From Eudoraea sp. (lineage in GTDB: Bacteria > Bacteroidota > Bacteroidia > Flavobacteriales > Flavobacteriaceae): a stretch of DNA of 13,460 nucleotides. The notes beneath the pieces are model-generated. The model did not search any database and had not been told where the DNA came from. It saw only the letters and a list, made by a program, of their open reading frames with translations. Position numbers and translations under genes: made by a program. Shown piece by piece: positions 1-8,415 of the stretch. Location of the stretch: the NCBI GenBank assembly GCA_013042925.1, contig JABDPH010000338.1, positions 1 through 13,460 on the forward strand. The letters run 5' to 3'. The first letter of the stretch is position 1; every line of letters starts with the position of its first letter.

Positions 1-110
1 CTGTTGGGCATAGATTTTATGTTGTTTACAGAAGAATATTTTCTATTCCTTAAATGAAAATGGATCTTTGGTTTAGGAAAATAGAATTTGTATTTAAAAT
101 TCTGCAAATA

Positions 111-620
111 ATGGGAAGAAAAACAGAACAAAAAGTAAGAACATACCACAGGTATCTTGGGTTCTTTTTAGCCGGTATTATGGCGGTATATGCTATTAGC
201 GGTATAGTATTAACCTTCAGAAATACGGATTATTTGAAAAAGGAAGTACTTATTGAAAGCAAACTTGATATTGGTTTGGAAGACGAAGATTTGGGTCGTG
301 CCCTTGGAAAAAGAGCCTTTAAGGTAGACAAGACAGAAGGCAATCTGGTCTATTTTAAAGGAGGAACCTATGACAAAATTACGGGACAAGCGAGCTATAT
401 TGAGATGAAGATGCCACTTATTTTGGATAACATGAACAAGTTGCACAAAATGCATTCCGGGCATCCTTTGTATTGGTTGAATATATTTTTTGGGATAGCA
501 TTACTGTTTTTTGCTGTTTCAGCATTTTGGATGTTCAAACCCAAAACACCAATATTCCAAAAAGGGTTATACTTCGCATTGGGAGGTATTGTCCTTACTG
601 TAGTACTGCTTTTTGTTTAA
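111..620 (+). CDS. PepSY-associated transmembrane protein
   Basis: Small inner-membrane protein of the PepSY / PepSY-TM type. From the Met at 111 it has 169 residues. The first membrane helix (about 16-36) follows a basic stretch and contains the family-like HRYLGFFLAGI...AISGIVL pattern. A soluble periplasmic part (about 38-120) ends in an LHKMHSGHP stretch, typical of the segment before the second helix. Helices 2 (about 122-142) and 3 (about 152-169) close the protein. An in-frame Met at 54 would add 19 residues; I prefer 111 because the family usually starts just before the basic HRYLG helix and neither start has a clear ribosome site. Such proteins often sit near TonB-dependent receptor or iron-reduction genes in Bacteroidota, but no such gene is visible here. 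It lies 57 bp before the methyltransferase gene. Function unknown; family assignment is fairly sure. Confidence 0.8.
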   Translation: MGRKTEQKVRTYHRYLGFFLAGIMAVYAISGIVLTFRNTDYLKKEVLIESKLDIGLEDEDLGRALGKRAFKVDKTEGNLVYFKGGTYDKITGQASYIEMKMPLILDNMNKLHKMHSGHPLYWLNIFFGIALLFFAVSAFWMFKPKTPIFQKGLYFALGGIVLTVVLLFV

Positions 621-677
621 TTTCTAGCTATTTTTAGTGAAGCAAACATTATATTATATCAGGAAAAGATTTCAATT

Positions 678-1346
678 ATGAGAAGAGTTATTTCACATTT
701 ACCCGGGACATTTTTTATTTACATAATCATGGTAATTTATTCCGGGAATTATCTCCTTGCACAACACTCTGTAGAAAATCCGGAACTGGACAAGAAAGTG
801 GAGGCATTTCTGAAAAGTAAAAAAAACCAGTGGCGTGATTTAAATGTGCCTGATACGGATGGCAAATTACTTTATGATATAATAATTAAAAACGGTTATA
901 CAAAGGGATTAGAAATAGGGACATCAACAGGTCATTCCGCAATATGGATTGCCTGGGCTATGAGTAAAACCAATGGAAAACTCATTACCATTGAGATAAG
1001 CGTAAGACGCTATAAGGAAGCCATTGCTAATTTTGAAGAAGCCGGGTTGTCAAAATATATTGACGCAAGATTAGCTAATGCACATGATCTCGTCAAGAAA
1101 CTTGAGGGTCCGTTTGATTTTGTTTTCAGCGATGCAGATAAGGATTGGTATACGAACTACTTTATTGATGTAGCTCCTAAATTAGAAGCTGGGGGTTCCT
1201 TCACTGCGCATAATGTACGTCCCCTGGGATCAGGTGGCATGTCAGCTACGAAGGCTTATTTGGCTTATGTCATGGATCTGGAAAACTTTACAACAACAGT
1301 TAACAACTCTGGAGGCGGGTTGGCCATAAGCGTAAAAAATAATTAA
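678..1346 (+). CDS. Exported O-methyltransferase-like protein (class I SAM fold)
   Basis: 222 residues. Residues 1-28 form a signal peptide (basic MRR, hydrophobic core, LLA-Q cleavage-like site). The rest has a Rossmann methyltransferase layout: motif I LEIGTSTGHS (78-87) for S-adenosylmethionine, an acidic TIE at 104-106 for the ribose, and FSDADKDWY (150-158), like the metal-binding FIDADK stretch of the catechol/caffeoyl-CoA O-methyltransferase family (PF01596). Where that family usually has Asp-Asn as the later metal ligands, this protein reads TAHNV (176-180), so His178 replaces the Asp. It is somewhat close to the family's usual length. Export is unexpected because SAM is cytosolic, so either the N-terminus is a membrane anchor or the protein is not a classical SAM enzyme. 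It may be co-transcribed with the PepSY gene. Substrate unknown. Confidence 0.82.
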   Translation: MRRVISHLPGTFFIYIIMVIYSGNYLLAQHSVENPELDKKVEAFLKSKKNQWRDLNVPDTDGKLLYDIIIKNGYTKGLEIGTSTGHSAIWIAWAMSKTNGKLITIEISVRRYKEAIANFEEAGLSKYIDARLANAHDLVKKLEGPFDFVFSDADKDWYTNYFIDVAPKLEAGGSFTAHNVRPLGSGGMSATKAYLAYVMDLENFTTTVNNSGGGLAISVKNN

Positions 1347-1480
1347 AAGAGGGCGATTGAAACCATGGAGTTATGAGAATGGCTGGTTCCAATGCAAATG
1401 CAGTGGTACTATTAAGCATACGGAACTCGGATTAATCAATTTGTTGGAAATACTGGAATTCTAAAAATTAAATATTCAAT

Positions 1481-2809
1481 ATGACTAGAAAAGCAATTTT
1501 GCGACTCATTTTTATGGGTTTAATGACCATTCCTTTAATCCTTTTGGCAAATAGGGATCACACAAAAAAAGCAACAGCTCCATTCAGTGATAATGATGGG
1601 GAATATAACTTGATTATTGATGGATATGATTGGGGTCCTGCTGTTAGTAAAATAATTCTTTTTATGAAGGAACCAACGACTGAAGTTAAGGCAGAAAATT
1701 TTTCGGTAATGGCAAAAAGAAGTTATGACGGTGTTGAAATGAATCCTGAAGAAGCCAGTGGTGGTAGGAAAGTTGTCTATGCCTATGTGTCCGATGAAAA
1801 AGGAAACAAAGTTGAGCAAGGAAATCATATAACCCTGGTGATGTTTGTTGGTCCGGAAGATGTCTTGGGATCGCCTATTAAATATATTCGGGTAAATAAT
1901 AGAGGTAGTAATAAATGGATAAATTATGAATTGACCATTACCGATTCAACCACAAAGAGGGTATGGAATTCTGAATCTAAAAGGTTTTTACCATTAATAG
2001 ACAAGTTTAATTTAACCGGTACGTACTCACACAATGAGGTATCACTCTCATTTGCCTCGTTTGAACCTGAGAATGACGATCAGAAATTACCTCTAATCAT
2101 TTGGTTGCATGGTGGTGGGGAAGGAGGAAATGATCCAAGTATTCCGTTGATCGCGAATAGGGCTGCTAACTATGCCTCTAAGGACATCCAAAGAATTTTC
2201 AAAGGCGCTTATGTTCTGGCACCCCAGAGTCCTACTTTCTGGATGCAATCTTCAAGTGGAGCTTACACAAGGGGTAAAGAGAATGATATCTATAATGAAG
2301 CCTTATTGGCGCTGATAAAAAAATATGTGGCTGATCATCCTGATATTGACCCTAACAGAATATATGTTGGAGGCTGTTCCAATGGGGGTTATATGGCACT
2401 AAAACTGATCTTTTTAAACCCCGACTATTTCGCTGCGGGTTATATCAGTGCATTGGCGTATCAAAACCAATACATTACCAATGAACAAGTCGAGAAAATC
2501 AAAGATGTGCCTATTTGGTTTGTACATGCCAAGGACGATGGGACAACTGTACCAGAAAAGACGGTAGTACCCTTATATAAGCGATTAATTAATGCGGGTG
2601 CCAACAACGTCCATTTTTCCTTTTATGACCATGTAACTGATATTACGGGATTTTTTGGAGGAGATGATTATTATTACAATGGGCATTGGTCCTGGATCTA
2701 TTCTCATGCAAACCATGCCAATTTTGATTTTGATGGGAGTCCTGTATTGCTCAATAACAGACCCGTGGCAATCATGGAATGGTTGGCCGAACAAAGGAAT
2801 GAGCCATGA
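1481..2809 (+). CDS. Secreted alpha/beta-hydrolase (esterase/peptidase-like)
   Basis: 442 residues. A hydrophobic signal peptide covers about 1-24. Residues 40-190 look like a beta-rich, Ig-like N-terminal domain of the kind seen before extracellular esterases (EstA Ig-like type). The catalytic alpha/beta-hydrolase domain runs from about 200 to 440. LHGGGEGG (209-216) fits the oxyanion-hole strand; GGCSNGG (297-303) is the nucleophile elbow with Ser300 in a G-C-S-N-G context; HAKDDGTTVP (349-358) supplies the acid, Asp352 or Asp353; and GHWSWIY (401-407) most likely supplies His402. The layout resembles PHB-depolymerase-like and prolyl-oligopeptidase-like secreted hydrolases. It likely cleaves an ester or peptide bond in the periplasm or outside the cell; the substrate cannot be told from sequence. 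The 134-bp gap before it suggests its own promoter, but I see no clear one. Confidence 0.85.
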   Translation: MTRKAILRLIFMGLMTIPLILLANRDHTKKATAPFSDNDGEYNLIIDGYDWGPAVSKIILFMKEPTTEVKAENFSVMAKRSYDGVEMNPEEASGGRKVVYAYVSDEKGNKVEQGNHITLVMFVGPEDVLGSPIKYIRVNNRGSNKWINYELTITDSTTKRVWNSESKRFLPLIDKFNLTGTYSHNEVSLSFASFEPENDDQKLPLIIWLHGGGEGGNDPSIPLIANRAANYASKDIQRIFKGAYVLAPQSPTFWMQSSSGAYTRGKENDIYNEALLALIKKYVADHPDIDPNRIYVGGCSNGGYMALKLIFLNPDYFAAGYISALAYQNQYITNEQVEKIKDVPIWFVHAKDDGTTVPEKTVVPLYKRLINAGANNVHFSFYDHVTDITGFFGGDDYYYNGHWSWIYSHANHANFDFDGSPVLLNNRPVAIMEWLAEQRNEP

Positions 2810-2815
2810 GGTAAG

Positions 2816-2851
2816 GAGAAATAAAAATTGAATTCTGAAGGTTTATTTCTC
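2816..2851. terminator. Inverted repeat at the convergent gene junction
   Basis: A perfect 10-bp stem, GAGAAATAAA (2816-2825) with TTTATTTCTC (2842-2851), encloses a 16-nt loop. It starts 6 bp after the hydrolase stop codon and lies 44 bp beyond the stop of the convergent AsmA-like gene, so it is placed to end transcripts from both sides. The stem has only three G-C pairs and no clean T-run follows on either strand, so it would be a weak intrinsic terminator. Confidence 0.4.
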
Positions 2852-2895
2852 AATTATGTTTTGCAAACTCCATTTCGAATGAGTTCAGGCCTTGG

Positions 2896-5800
2896 TTAAT
2901 TTGTTTTGCCGGCATCTGGTATGGCTAGTTTTTCATTCTTTCTTGTGTCGCGCTTATATTTTCGCCGAAGCAATCTGTCCTCTTTCATCTGAGTTCTGTA
3001 AGCACTAAGTATACTTCTTTCTTTAAAATATTGCCTTTCAGATAAATGAAGTTTGTATTTAATCTTATTTTTTTTATCGCTTTTAGCTTCTATATATATT
3101 TTTTTACCGGCCTGAACATACCCCGTTTTTTTTGGTATGTTATTAAGATCTCTACTTTTAAAATTGGAAAGGGGTATACCTGTCCAAAGATTGGTTGGGA
3201 CTTCTTCAAAACCCAAATGCCCTGCTACAAAAAAATCAAATGCCGTGGATTTTACCTCCATCAGTGGGAACTCAACCGTATTATTGGCAACATAGAGCAC
3301 ATTCTCAATAGACCCGAACTTAATGTCTTCCAATCGTTTTTTCTTAAAAACTATATTCCCCAACTTAATAATAGGATCAAAGCCCTTAATTTCCATTTCC
3401 TCCAGATCAAATCCAATAGTTCCCTTTATTGAATTGGATATTATCCCTGTGCTATCTATTAAATCGCCCTCTATTTGTGTATTAACACTTACTTTTCCTG
3501 CTATTTTATCAGCTTCCTTTATTGAAGGGATATTAAAATAATCAAAGGAAGTCAATAGTTTTTCCAAATCCAGGTTATCCGTGGTAAAACCAATTGAAAA
3601 AGCAGTTTTTACCGGATCTGTAATATCTAAATGAGCATCGAGGCTCACTTTACCTTTATAAAAATCAAAACCTGTATTCTCCAAGTAGAGAAGATCTTTA
3701 TTTTCGAAATAAAAACCGGTATTAAAATTTTTAACTACAAGCTTATTAAATACAAACTCATCAATAGAAATGGAAAGTTCTGGTTCATATTTTTTATAAA
3801 AATCTTTAACGGCAATTTTTAGTGCCAGATTTCGATTTGTAACTTTTTCATGGGCTACGGTATCTTTAGAATTAAATAGTTCCAAAAAGTCGTCGAACCT
3901 CAGTTTTTTTGAGTAGATATTGAGTTTTGAACTCATTCCTGTACTATTCGCACTATTTTGAGGTATAATGGAAGTGATGTTATCCAGTTCTCCGGAAAAC
4001 TCTAATTCATCTCCAGACGGCAAATCAATTTTAAGAGTTTTAAGAATAGCGTCATCATCTTCAATATCTATTTCCAGGATACTGAAGGGGATCTTTGTCT
4101 GACTTGAGTTATGAATCAAGGAACTATTTTCAATTATGAACTTACTGCTTGAGGAGCTTATCAGTTCATTCATTTTTTCAATATCACCATTAATATTCGC
4201 AGTCAATTTTAAAGACCCGCCCTCAAGTAAAAAGGTATCATAATTGAGTATATCATTTAATTGTGAGGGGTCTGCCTTGACTTCAAAATCTATGTTTACA
4301 TAGGTTTCCCCCTGTTTAGAGATATCTAGCTGAGCTGAAAAGTCTGCCTGACCATTAGAATTGAAATTAAAACCACTTTCTTCCAACACTATATTATTCA
4401 AATCTTTATAATGAAGCCCGGTCTTGAAATTTTCGAGGGTCATAAAGTCTTTGTACTGAAATTTGTCAATACTAATACCAATATGGGGGTTAAAATCTGA
4501 ATAGATTCCCCGTAACGTTTCTTTTAATCTGCTTCCTGCGTCCTTTTTTTGACTGACGGGCTTTTCACTATCATGGGCAAAGACCTGTAAAAAATCATCC
4601 CATTGTAATTTGTCAGAATGCAAAAGGAGTGATGAATTTACCTGATTTTTTGAATTGGAAGAAATAAGGGCCAATAGATCATCTAATTCACCCGAAAAAT
4701 TTAATTTATCTTCTGAGCCTACTGAAATTTCTAAAGAATTAAGAATTGCACGATTGTCTTTTATTTTTACATCCAGGAGATCAATTGGCACCATCAGATC
4801 CATTGGTTTGTAAAAAACACTTCCCTCGGACAGGGTTATTGAACTGTTGGCTTGCAGTATGAGGCTTTCCAGCTGCATCAGGTCCCCATTCATTTCTGCC
4901 TTAAGATCAAAACGCCCGCTTTTGAAGAGGAAAGTATCATTGTTAAATAAATCATTTAAAAAAACCGCACCGCCAGAAGCGTCAAAAGCGGCAGTTACCA
5001 AAATCTCTTCGGCATTTTCATAATTCAAATCAGCAATAAGTTTTACTTTTCCGGAGGGAATTTCAAACCCCATATTGGTTAGGTGGAGATTATTTTCATC
5101 ACTAAAAGATAAATCGGTTGAGAAGTTGTCTAAAATCAGGTTTTCATATTGAAATTGTTTAATAGCTATGTCAATATCGGGGTTGAATTTTTGATAGATT
5201 TTTTTAAAGATATCATGCAATACAAATTCGGGATGTTCTGCCTTTCCTGTGCTGTTTATTTGGGGGCCATCAAAAATTTCAAGAAAGTCCTTCCAGTTCA
5301 ATTTATTTGATCTGAAATTTAAATTTGAAGAAACTAAATTTTTCGATTCTTCCGATAAAAGAGCTGAAAAGGGGCTTGTTTGCCCTTCTATTATCAGCTT
5401 GTCTCCCGATTTCATTTGCAGTTTCATTATATCTAAAACTGCATTATCCTTTTTTAAATGAAGTTTTAATTCATCCACAGGAATAGTAATTTTGTTTTCA
5501 TGGTCAACCAATGAGGTGTTTGATACCTGCAATTCCGTGGCGGATGAGGATAGTAATGCAGCTGCCGAACTGGCATCCCCCTTGATATCTCCTATAAAGT
5601 TGAAGCTACCGCCTTTAAGGCTAAAAATGGGGTCATCAAATATTGAAATCAAATTCTCCGGTTTACCCCTGGCATTTAAGGCCGCTTCAATATATGCTTT
5701 ATTTTCAGGCGTACTTTTATAGAGGCCATCACGTAGCTCAAAAGCTGTCTCTTTGTATTTGCCGACAATTTTATTGAAGCTTAATTTTAAGTTCTTTTTG

Positions 5801-6864
5801 TCTTCGGTTTTTGCACGGTCATCTTCATAGATCCTGTTTTTAAACCTTCCGGCGAATGTCAATGAATCCAGGATAAACCGATCTGCTATTAGAGCGGAAT
5901 TATCCGTGGCTTTAAATTCAACTTGCACCAATGGGTTGGAAAATGGCGCAAAACTTCCTTCCAATGTGGTATGGGTATAAAAACTATTGTCAATAAGATA
6001 TTTGCTAAGTTTTTGCTGAATATGCTCCGACAAAAGGTTTACCGTAGGCAAATATGCTGTATGGTCATTCTCAATTTTAAATGCAAAACTACCCTTGTTA
6101 GCCATGTTAAAATCGGCTGTGAGCTTAAATAACTGATCATTTAAAGCTAAATCAAAAGTTGAAATATGGATCTTATTGGATTTCAAATCAATCACAGGAT
6201 TCATTGAGCCGGAAATTTTAGAATCTTTTAGAAAACTCCCTTTCTCCAGGTTAAATCCCAATTGCTCAACCGTAGCGTCCAAATCCAATGCGGAGGTAAT
6301 CTTATCCTGTTCGAAATTAACTGTTGATGATACTGCGTTAAGTTTAAATTTTATGGCTTTATTGCGCGGAAGGTTTTGAATAGAAACGGTAAAATCTTCA
6401 ATGTCCAGATTCATTTTAAATGGTACAAAAGGTTGGGACGATTTCTTTTTGGGAAGCTGGGTTTCTTTTTTGTATATGGTATCAGAAAAAGTTTCTTTTT
6501 TGGTGATCGAAGTATATTTTGCGGTATTTATTTCAACTGATTTTACCTGAATCTGGTTTTTTAAAAGACTCTTGACAAAAATATTAACATAGGCATCCTC
6601 TATTTCTAAACGGGCTATTTTATCCTCAGTTGAGTCCAGAAGGACCATATTTGTAATGTGGAATGCGGGATTTGAAAATCTGCCCCAGCTTTTCATGGTC
6701 ATGTCTTCAAAACTCACCGTGCCCTTATGATTCTCCGAGATCGTATTTGCAATGAAGTTGGCAACTTCTTCTTTATGGCTTGTTACATAAAAGTAGGTTG
6801 TAAGGAATAGGATAGCCAGAATCACGAATAATCCGGAAACAATTTTCGAGAGTTTTTTAAGCAT
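2896..6864 (-). CDS. Large AsmA-like protein with internal tandem repeats
   Basis: 1322 residues. A single N-terminal membrane helix (about 8-28) is followed by a very long periplasmic part. The opening (membrane anchor, then a KEEVANFIAN...GTVSFEDM pattern) and the C-terminal region (about 1107-1260, with GKVSVNTQIEGD and a GTIGFDLEEMEIKGFDP stretch) are typical of AsmA-like proteins. Known AsmA/TamB/YhdP relatives form long beta-rich bridges or grooves between inner and outer membranes and affect lipid movement; a similar role here is inferred. The centre consists of three diverged copies of a unit of about 232 residues (410-641, 642-874, 875-1106), followed by a partial fourth that merges into the C-terminal region. 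The final 60 residues are strongly basic. The start at 6864 has a GGAAAGGG stretch just upstream. The preceding gene on this strand is a DUF2490 barrel, 127 bp away. Confidence 0.82.
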   Translation of the reverse strand: MLKKLSKIVSGLFVILAILFLTTYFYVTSHKEEVANFIANTISENHKGTVSFEDMTMKSWGRFSNPAFHITNMVLLDSTEDKIARLEIEDAYVNIFVKSLLKNQIQVKSVEINTAKYTSITKKETFSDTIYKKETQLPKKKSSQPFVPFKMNLDIEDFTVSIQNLPRNKAIKFKLNAVSSTVNFEQDKITSALDLDATVEQLGFNLEKGSFLKDSKISGSMNPVIDLKSNKIHISTFDLALNDQLFKLTADFNMANKGSFAFKIENDHTAYLPTVNLLSEHIQQKLSKYLIDNSFYTHTTLEGSFAPFSNPLVQVEFKATDNSALIADRFILDSLTFAGRFKNRIYEDDRAKTEDKKNLKLSFNKIVGKYKETAFELRDGLYKSTPENKAYIEAALNARGKPENLISIFDDPIFSLKGGSFNFIGDIKGDASSAAALLSSSATELQVSNTSLVDHENKITIPVDELKLHLKKDNAVLDIMKLQMKSGDKLIIEGQTSPFSALLSEESKNLVSSNLNFRSNKLNWKDFLEIFDGPQINSTGKAEHPEFVLHDIFKKIYQKFNPDIDIAIKQFQYENLILDNFSTDLSFSDENNLHLTNMGFEIPSGKVKLIADLNYENAEEILVTAAFDASGGAVFLNDLFNNDTFLFKSGRFDLKAEMNGDLMQLESLILQANSSITLSEGSVFYKPMDLMVPIDLLDVKIKDNRAILNSLEISVGSEDKLNFSGELDDLLALISSNSKNQVNSSLLLHSDKLQWDDFLQVFAHDSEKPVSQKKDAGSRLKETLRGIYSDFNPHIGISIDKFQYKDFMTLENFKTGLHYKDLNNIVLEESGFNFNSNGQADFSAQLDISKQGETYVNIDFEVKADPSQLNDILNYDTFLLEGGSLKLTANINGDIEKMNELISSSSSKFIIENSSLIHNSSQTKIPFSILEIDIEDDDAILKTLKIDLPSGDELEFSGELDNITSIIPQNSANSTGMSSKLNIYSKKLRFDDFLELFNSKDTVAHEKVTNRNLALKIAVKDFYKKYEPELSISIDEFVFNKLVVKNFNTGFYFENKDLLYLENTGFDFYKGKVSLDAHLDITDPVKTAFSIGFTTDNLDLEKLLTSFDYFNIPSIKEADKIAGKVSVNTQIEGDLIDSTGIISNSIKGTIGFDLEEMEIKGFDPIIKLGNIVFKKKRLEDIKFGSIENVLYVANNTVEFPLMEVKSTAFDFFVAGHLGFEEVPTNLWTGIPLSNFKSRDLNNIPKKTGYVQAGKKIYIEAKSDKKNKIKYKLHLSERQYFKERSILSAYRTQMKEDRLLRRKYKRDTRKNEKLAIPDAGKTN
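3547..5637 (-). repeat. Three tandem protein-level repeats within the AsmA-like gene
   Basis: Each unit encodes about 232 residues. Matching landmarks recur in order: an FDDPIFSLKGG / NNDTFLFKSG / NYDTFLLEGG opening (residues about 410, 642, 875), a KIPF..L or TIPVDEL strand, a SGDKL/SEDKL/SGDEL turn, a KLNWKDFLEIF / KLQWDDFLQVF / KLRFDDFLELF helix (about 527, 758, 993), and a KFNPDIDIAIKQF / DFNPHIGISIDKF / KYEPELSISIDEF strand. The copies are diverged and I saw no long identical DNA runs, so the duplication is old. Unit limits are set by eye and could shift by several residues. Confidence 0.75.
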
Positions 6865-6892
6865 GGGACCCTTTCCTTAATGAGAAGAAAGC

Positions 6893-6922
6893 TAAAATTA
6901 AGCCTGGAATAAAATTAAGCAA
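6893..6922 (-). promoter_or_regulatory. Candidate Bacteroidota-type promoter before the AsmA-like gene
   Basis: Read on the - strand, TTG (6922-6920) lies 19 bp before TAATTTTA (6900-6893). This is close to the Bacteroidota pattern TTG / TAnnTTTG, with one mismatch in the second box. The 11-bp sequence TAAAATTAAGC occurs twice as a direct repeat (6893-6903 and 6910-6920). In AT-rich DNA such matches arise by chance, so confidence is low. Confidence 0.27.
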
Positions 6923-6991
6923 TTTTGAGTTGAGGGCTGTATTGTTTTTTGATAATAATAATAGCTTTTAGTCAACAAGGAACACTATCAC

Positions 6992-7720
6992 TTACAGCTT
7001 TTGAAATATCCTAAACCTAAAAATATTTTCAAGGACTCTTGTATCGCTATTGGAAAAGATTTCGGAAGTTTGGAGGACATAGTGCAATTCCAGTCGTAGA
7101 TTTTCTGATACCTGATAAGACAGAGCGGTGTCCCAACGAAAATTGTTCGCCAGAATCTCCGTAACTCCCTTACCCAGGGGAAAAAACGGTTCCAGGCTCA
7201 CAAATACGGTCCAGTTTTTTTCACCACCCAGACTAAACTTATCAGTACGGGTACCTATCAAATACCTGCCTCTAAAACTAAACTCATTGTCAATATCATT
7301 GTCACTGAAAGTAAAAAAACGCTGTTCCAGTCTTATACGATGCATAAAATTAAAAGGCCCTAGCTTGGGACCCCTGAAATTGGCATCCTGGTAGATCCTG
7401 AATTCAAAAACGTTGCTATAATCGCTACTGAATGTATTAAAGGAACCAAGCCCGAAGGTTAGATTGAAGAAAGGCAATACCTTGTAATTGATATTGGGCC
7501 TAACATAGAATAATTTGAAATTACCGCTATTAAAGGCCGCTCGAACCCCCCCATCTCCTCCAACGGTCCATTTATCATTGAGGGCCTTCCCAAAAGTGAT
7601 ATCCGACCAGAATTCTGAATAGTTTTTATCAAGCTCTTCGATATCTTGTCCCATGGACATTTGTACCCCTATAACAAAACATAGAAAAAGACTCAATAGG
7701 AATCTCATACGACAAAACAT
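6992..7720 (-). CDS. DUF2490 family outer-membrane barrel protein
   Basis: 242 residues. A signal peptide occupies about 1-24 (basic FCRMR start, hydrophobic core, SMG-QD cleavage-like end). The mature part is a run of short alternating strands rich in aromatic residues, with the family-like features SEFWSDITFGKALNDKW near the N-terminus, a central FMHRIRLEQRFF strand, RGRYLIG, and a closing LENIFRFRIFQKL strand. It ends in an aromatic-rich strand, as expected for a small outer-membrane beta-barrel. DUF2490 (PF10677) proteins are common in Bacteroidota and have no settled function. A second in-frame Met at 7708 (MRFLLSL) would give a more ordinary signal peptide and may be the true start. It follows the YqhA-like gene by 55 bp on the same strand and probably shares its transcript. 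Confidence 0.82.
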   Translation of the reverse strand: MFCRMRFLLSLFLCFVIGVQMSMGQDIEELDKNYSEFWSDITFGKALNDKWTVGGDGGVRAAFNSGNFKLFYVRPNINYKVLPFFNLTFGLGSFNTFSSDYSNVFEFRIYQDANFRGPKLGPFNFMHRIRLEQRFFTFSDNDIDNEFSFRGRYLIGTRTDKFSLGGEKNWTVFVSLEPFFPLGKGVTEILANNFRWDTALSYQVSENLRLELHYVLQTSEIFSNSDTRVLENIFRFRIFQKL

Positions 7721-7775
7721 TGGTTGCTAAAATTCATATGGACTTTATAAATACATAGATATAAATTTGCTTCCC

Positions 7776-8282
7776 TCAGTTTTTAGAATCTTTTTCCTTC
7801 CCAACCATGCCGGGTTTTTTCTTTCCACTGGTTAGGGTAACAAATACAGCAAGGGAAACTACAACGGCCCCAATTCCAATCCCGATATTCAGTATGTCCG
7901 TTGGATTGTCTTCCGCAGCTTGTCCAAGAAATGATACTGCCAGAGCTGCAACAATTACACCAATGATCTTGCTCTCCAATTCATTCAAATTGCCTATTTT
8001 TAATAAGCCCGGCAGCTTAAAATCCTTATTAATGAATAACTTATAAAGGCCCACTGCCGTTATATAAGCCACTGTAGCCACCAGAAATAGGTCGATGATC
8101 TCAATGATCTTTATGGAGAGCAGTTTGCCAGCTTTGGCCGAAAAGTCCATTTTACTAAAATGCTTGATAAAACCTGTAATTATCCTGCCAAACCCCATGA
8201 TTACCGCGCCCAAAACAAGTATTATACAACCTATTACAGGGAACCAGATTAGATGTCTGCATCCACTAAGAAATTTTTCCAT
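7776..8282 (-). CDS. UPF0114 / YqhA family inner-membrane protein
   Basis: 168 residues with four predicted membrane helices (about 12-36, 57-80, 104-121 and 130-151) and a short lysine-rich tail. The second helix region IIEIIDLFLVATVAYITAVGLYKLF matches the most conserved part of the YqhA family (PF03350), where a charged pair in a helix is followed by a small-residue-rich segment. The later LESKIIGVIVAALAVSFL segment corresponds to the third conserved helix. YqhA-like proteins are widespread and their role is unknown. It sits between two outer-membrane barrel genes, 55 bp before the DUF2490 gene and 133 bp after the DUF2860 gene. The length fits the family. Family assignment is good; function is unknown. 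Confidence 0.83.
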   Translation of the reverse strand: MEKFLSGCRHLIWFPVIGCIILVLGAVIMGFGRIITGFIKHFSKMDFSAKAGKLLSIKIIEIIDLFLVATVAYITAVGLYKLFINKDFKLPGLLKIGNLNELESKIIGVIVAALAVSFLGQAAEDNPTDILNIGIGIGAVVVSLAVFVTLTSGKKKPGMVGKEKDSKN

Positions 8283-8326
8283 ATCCTTTGTATAAGTATT
8301 ATTTAATTAGTATTGTACCCTTCTTC

Positions 8327-8363
8327 AAAGGCTATTCTTTCAATTTAGCCTTTACTTTTTTTT
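8327..8363 (+). terminator. Terminator-like hairpin facing the + strand, antisense to the gene run
   Basis: A perfect 8-bp stem, AAAGGCTA (8327-8334) with TAGCCTTT (8346-8353), has an 11-nt loop and is followed on the + strand by AC and eight T residues (8356-8363). That is the layout of an intrinsic terminator reading rightward. Yet both flanking genes are on the - strand, where the same stem is followed by GAAGAAGG, not a T-run. It may stop antisense transcription, or act only as a hairpin in the DUF2860-YqhA intercistronic RNA. Confidence 0.4.
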
Positions 8364-8415
8364 GGTATTCCTCAAGCCCTTTGTTTTAGCATACTTAATA
8401 ACACAAGAATTCATT

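Noticed and set aside
3046..3432. A 128-codon + strand frame opposite the AsmA-like gene
   Set aside because: It is antisense to the well-supported AsmA-like frame. Its hydrophobic look comes from the antisense of Lys-rich codons.
8335..8415. Short - strand frames between DUF2860 and YqhA, one starting MNSCVIKYAK (20 codons) and one ending VKAKLKE
   Set aside because: Both are very short, one lacks a start codon, and joining them would need a frameshift at an A8 run. Chance frames in AT-rich DNA are the simpler reading.
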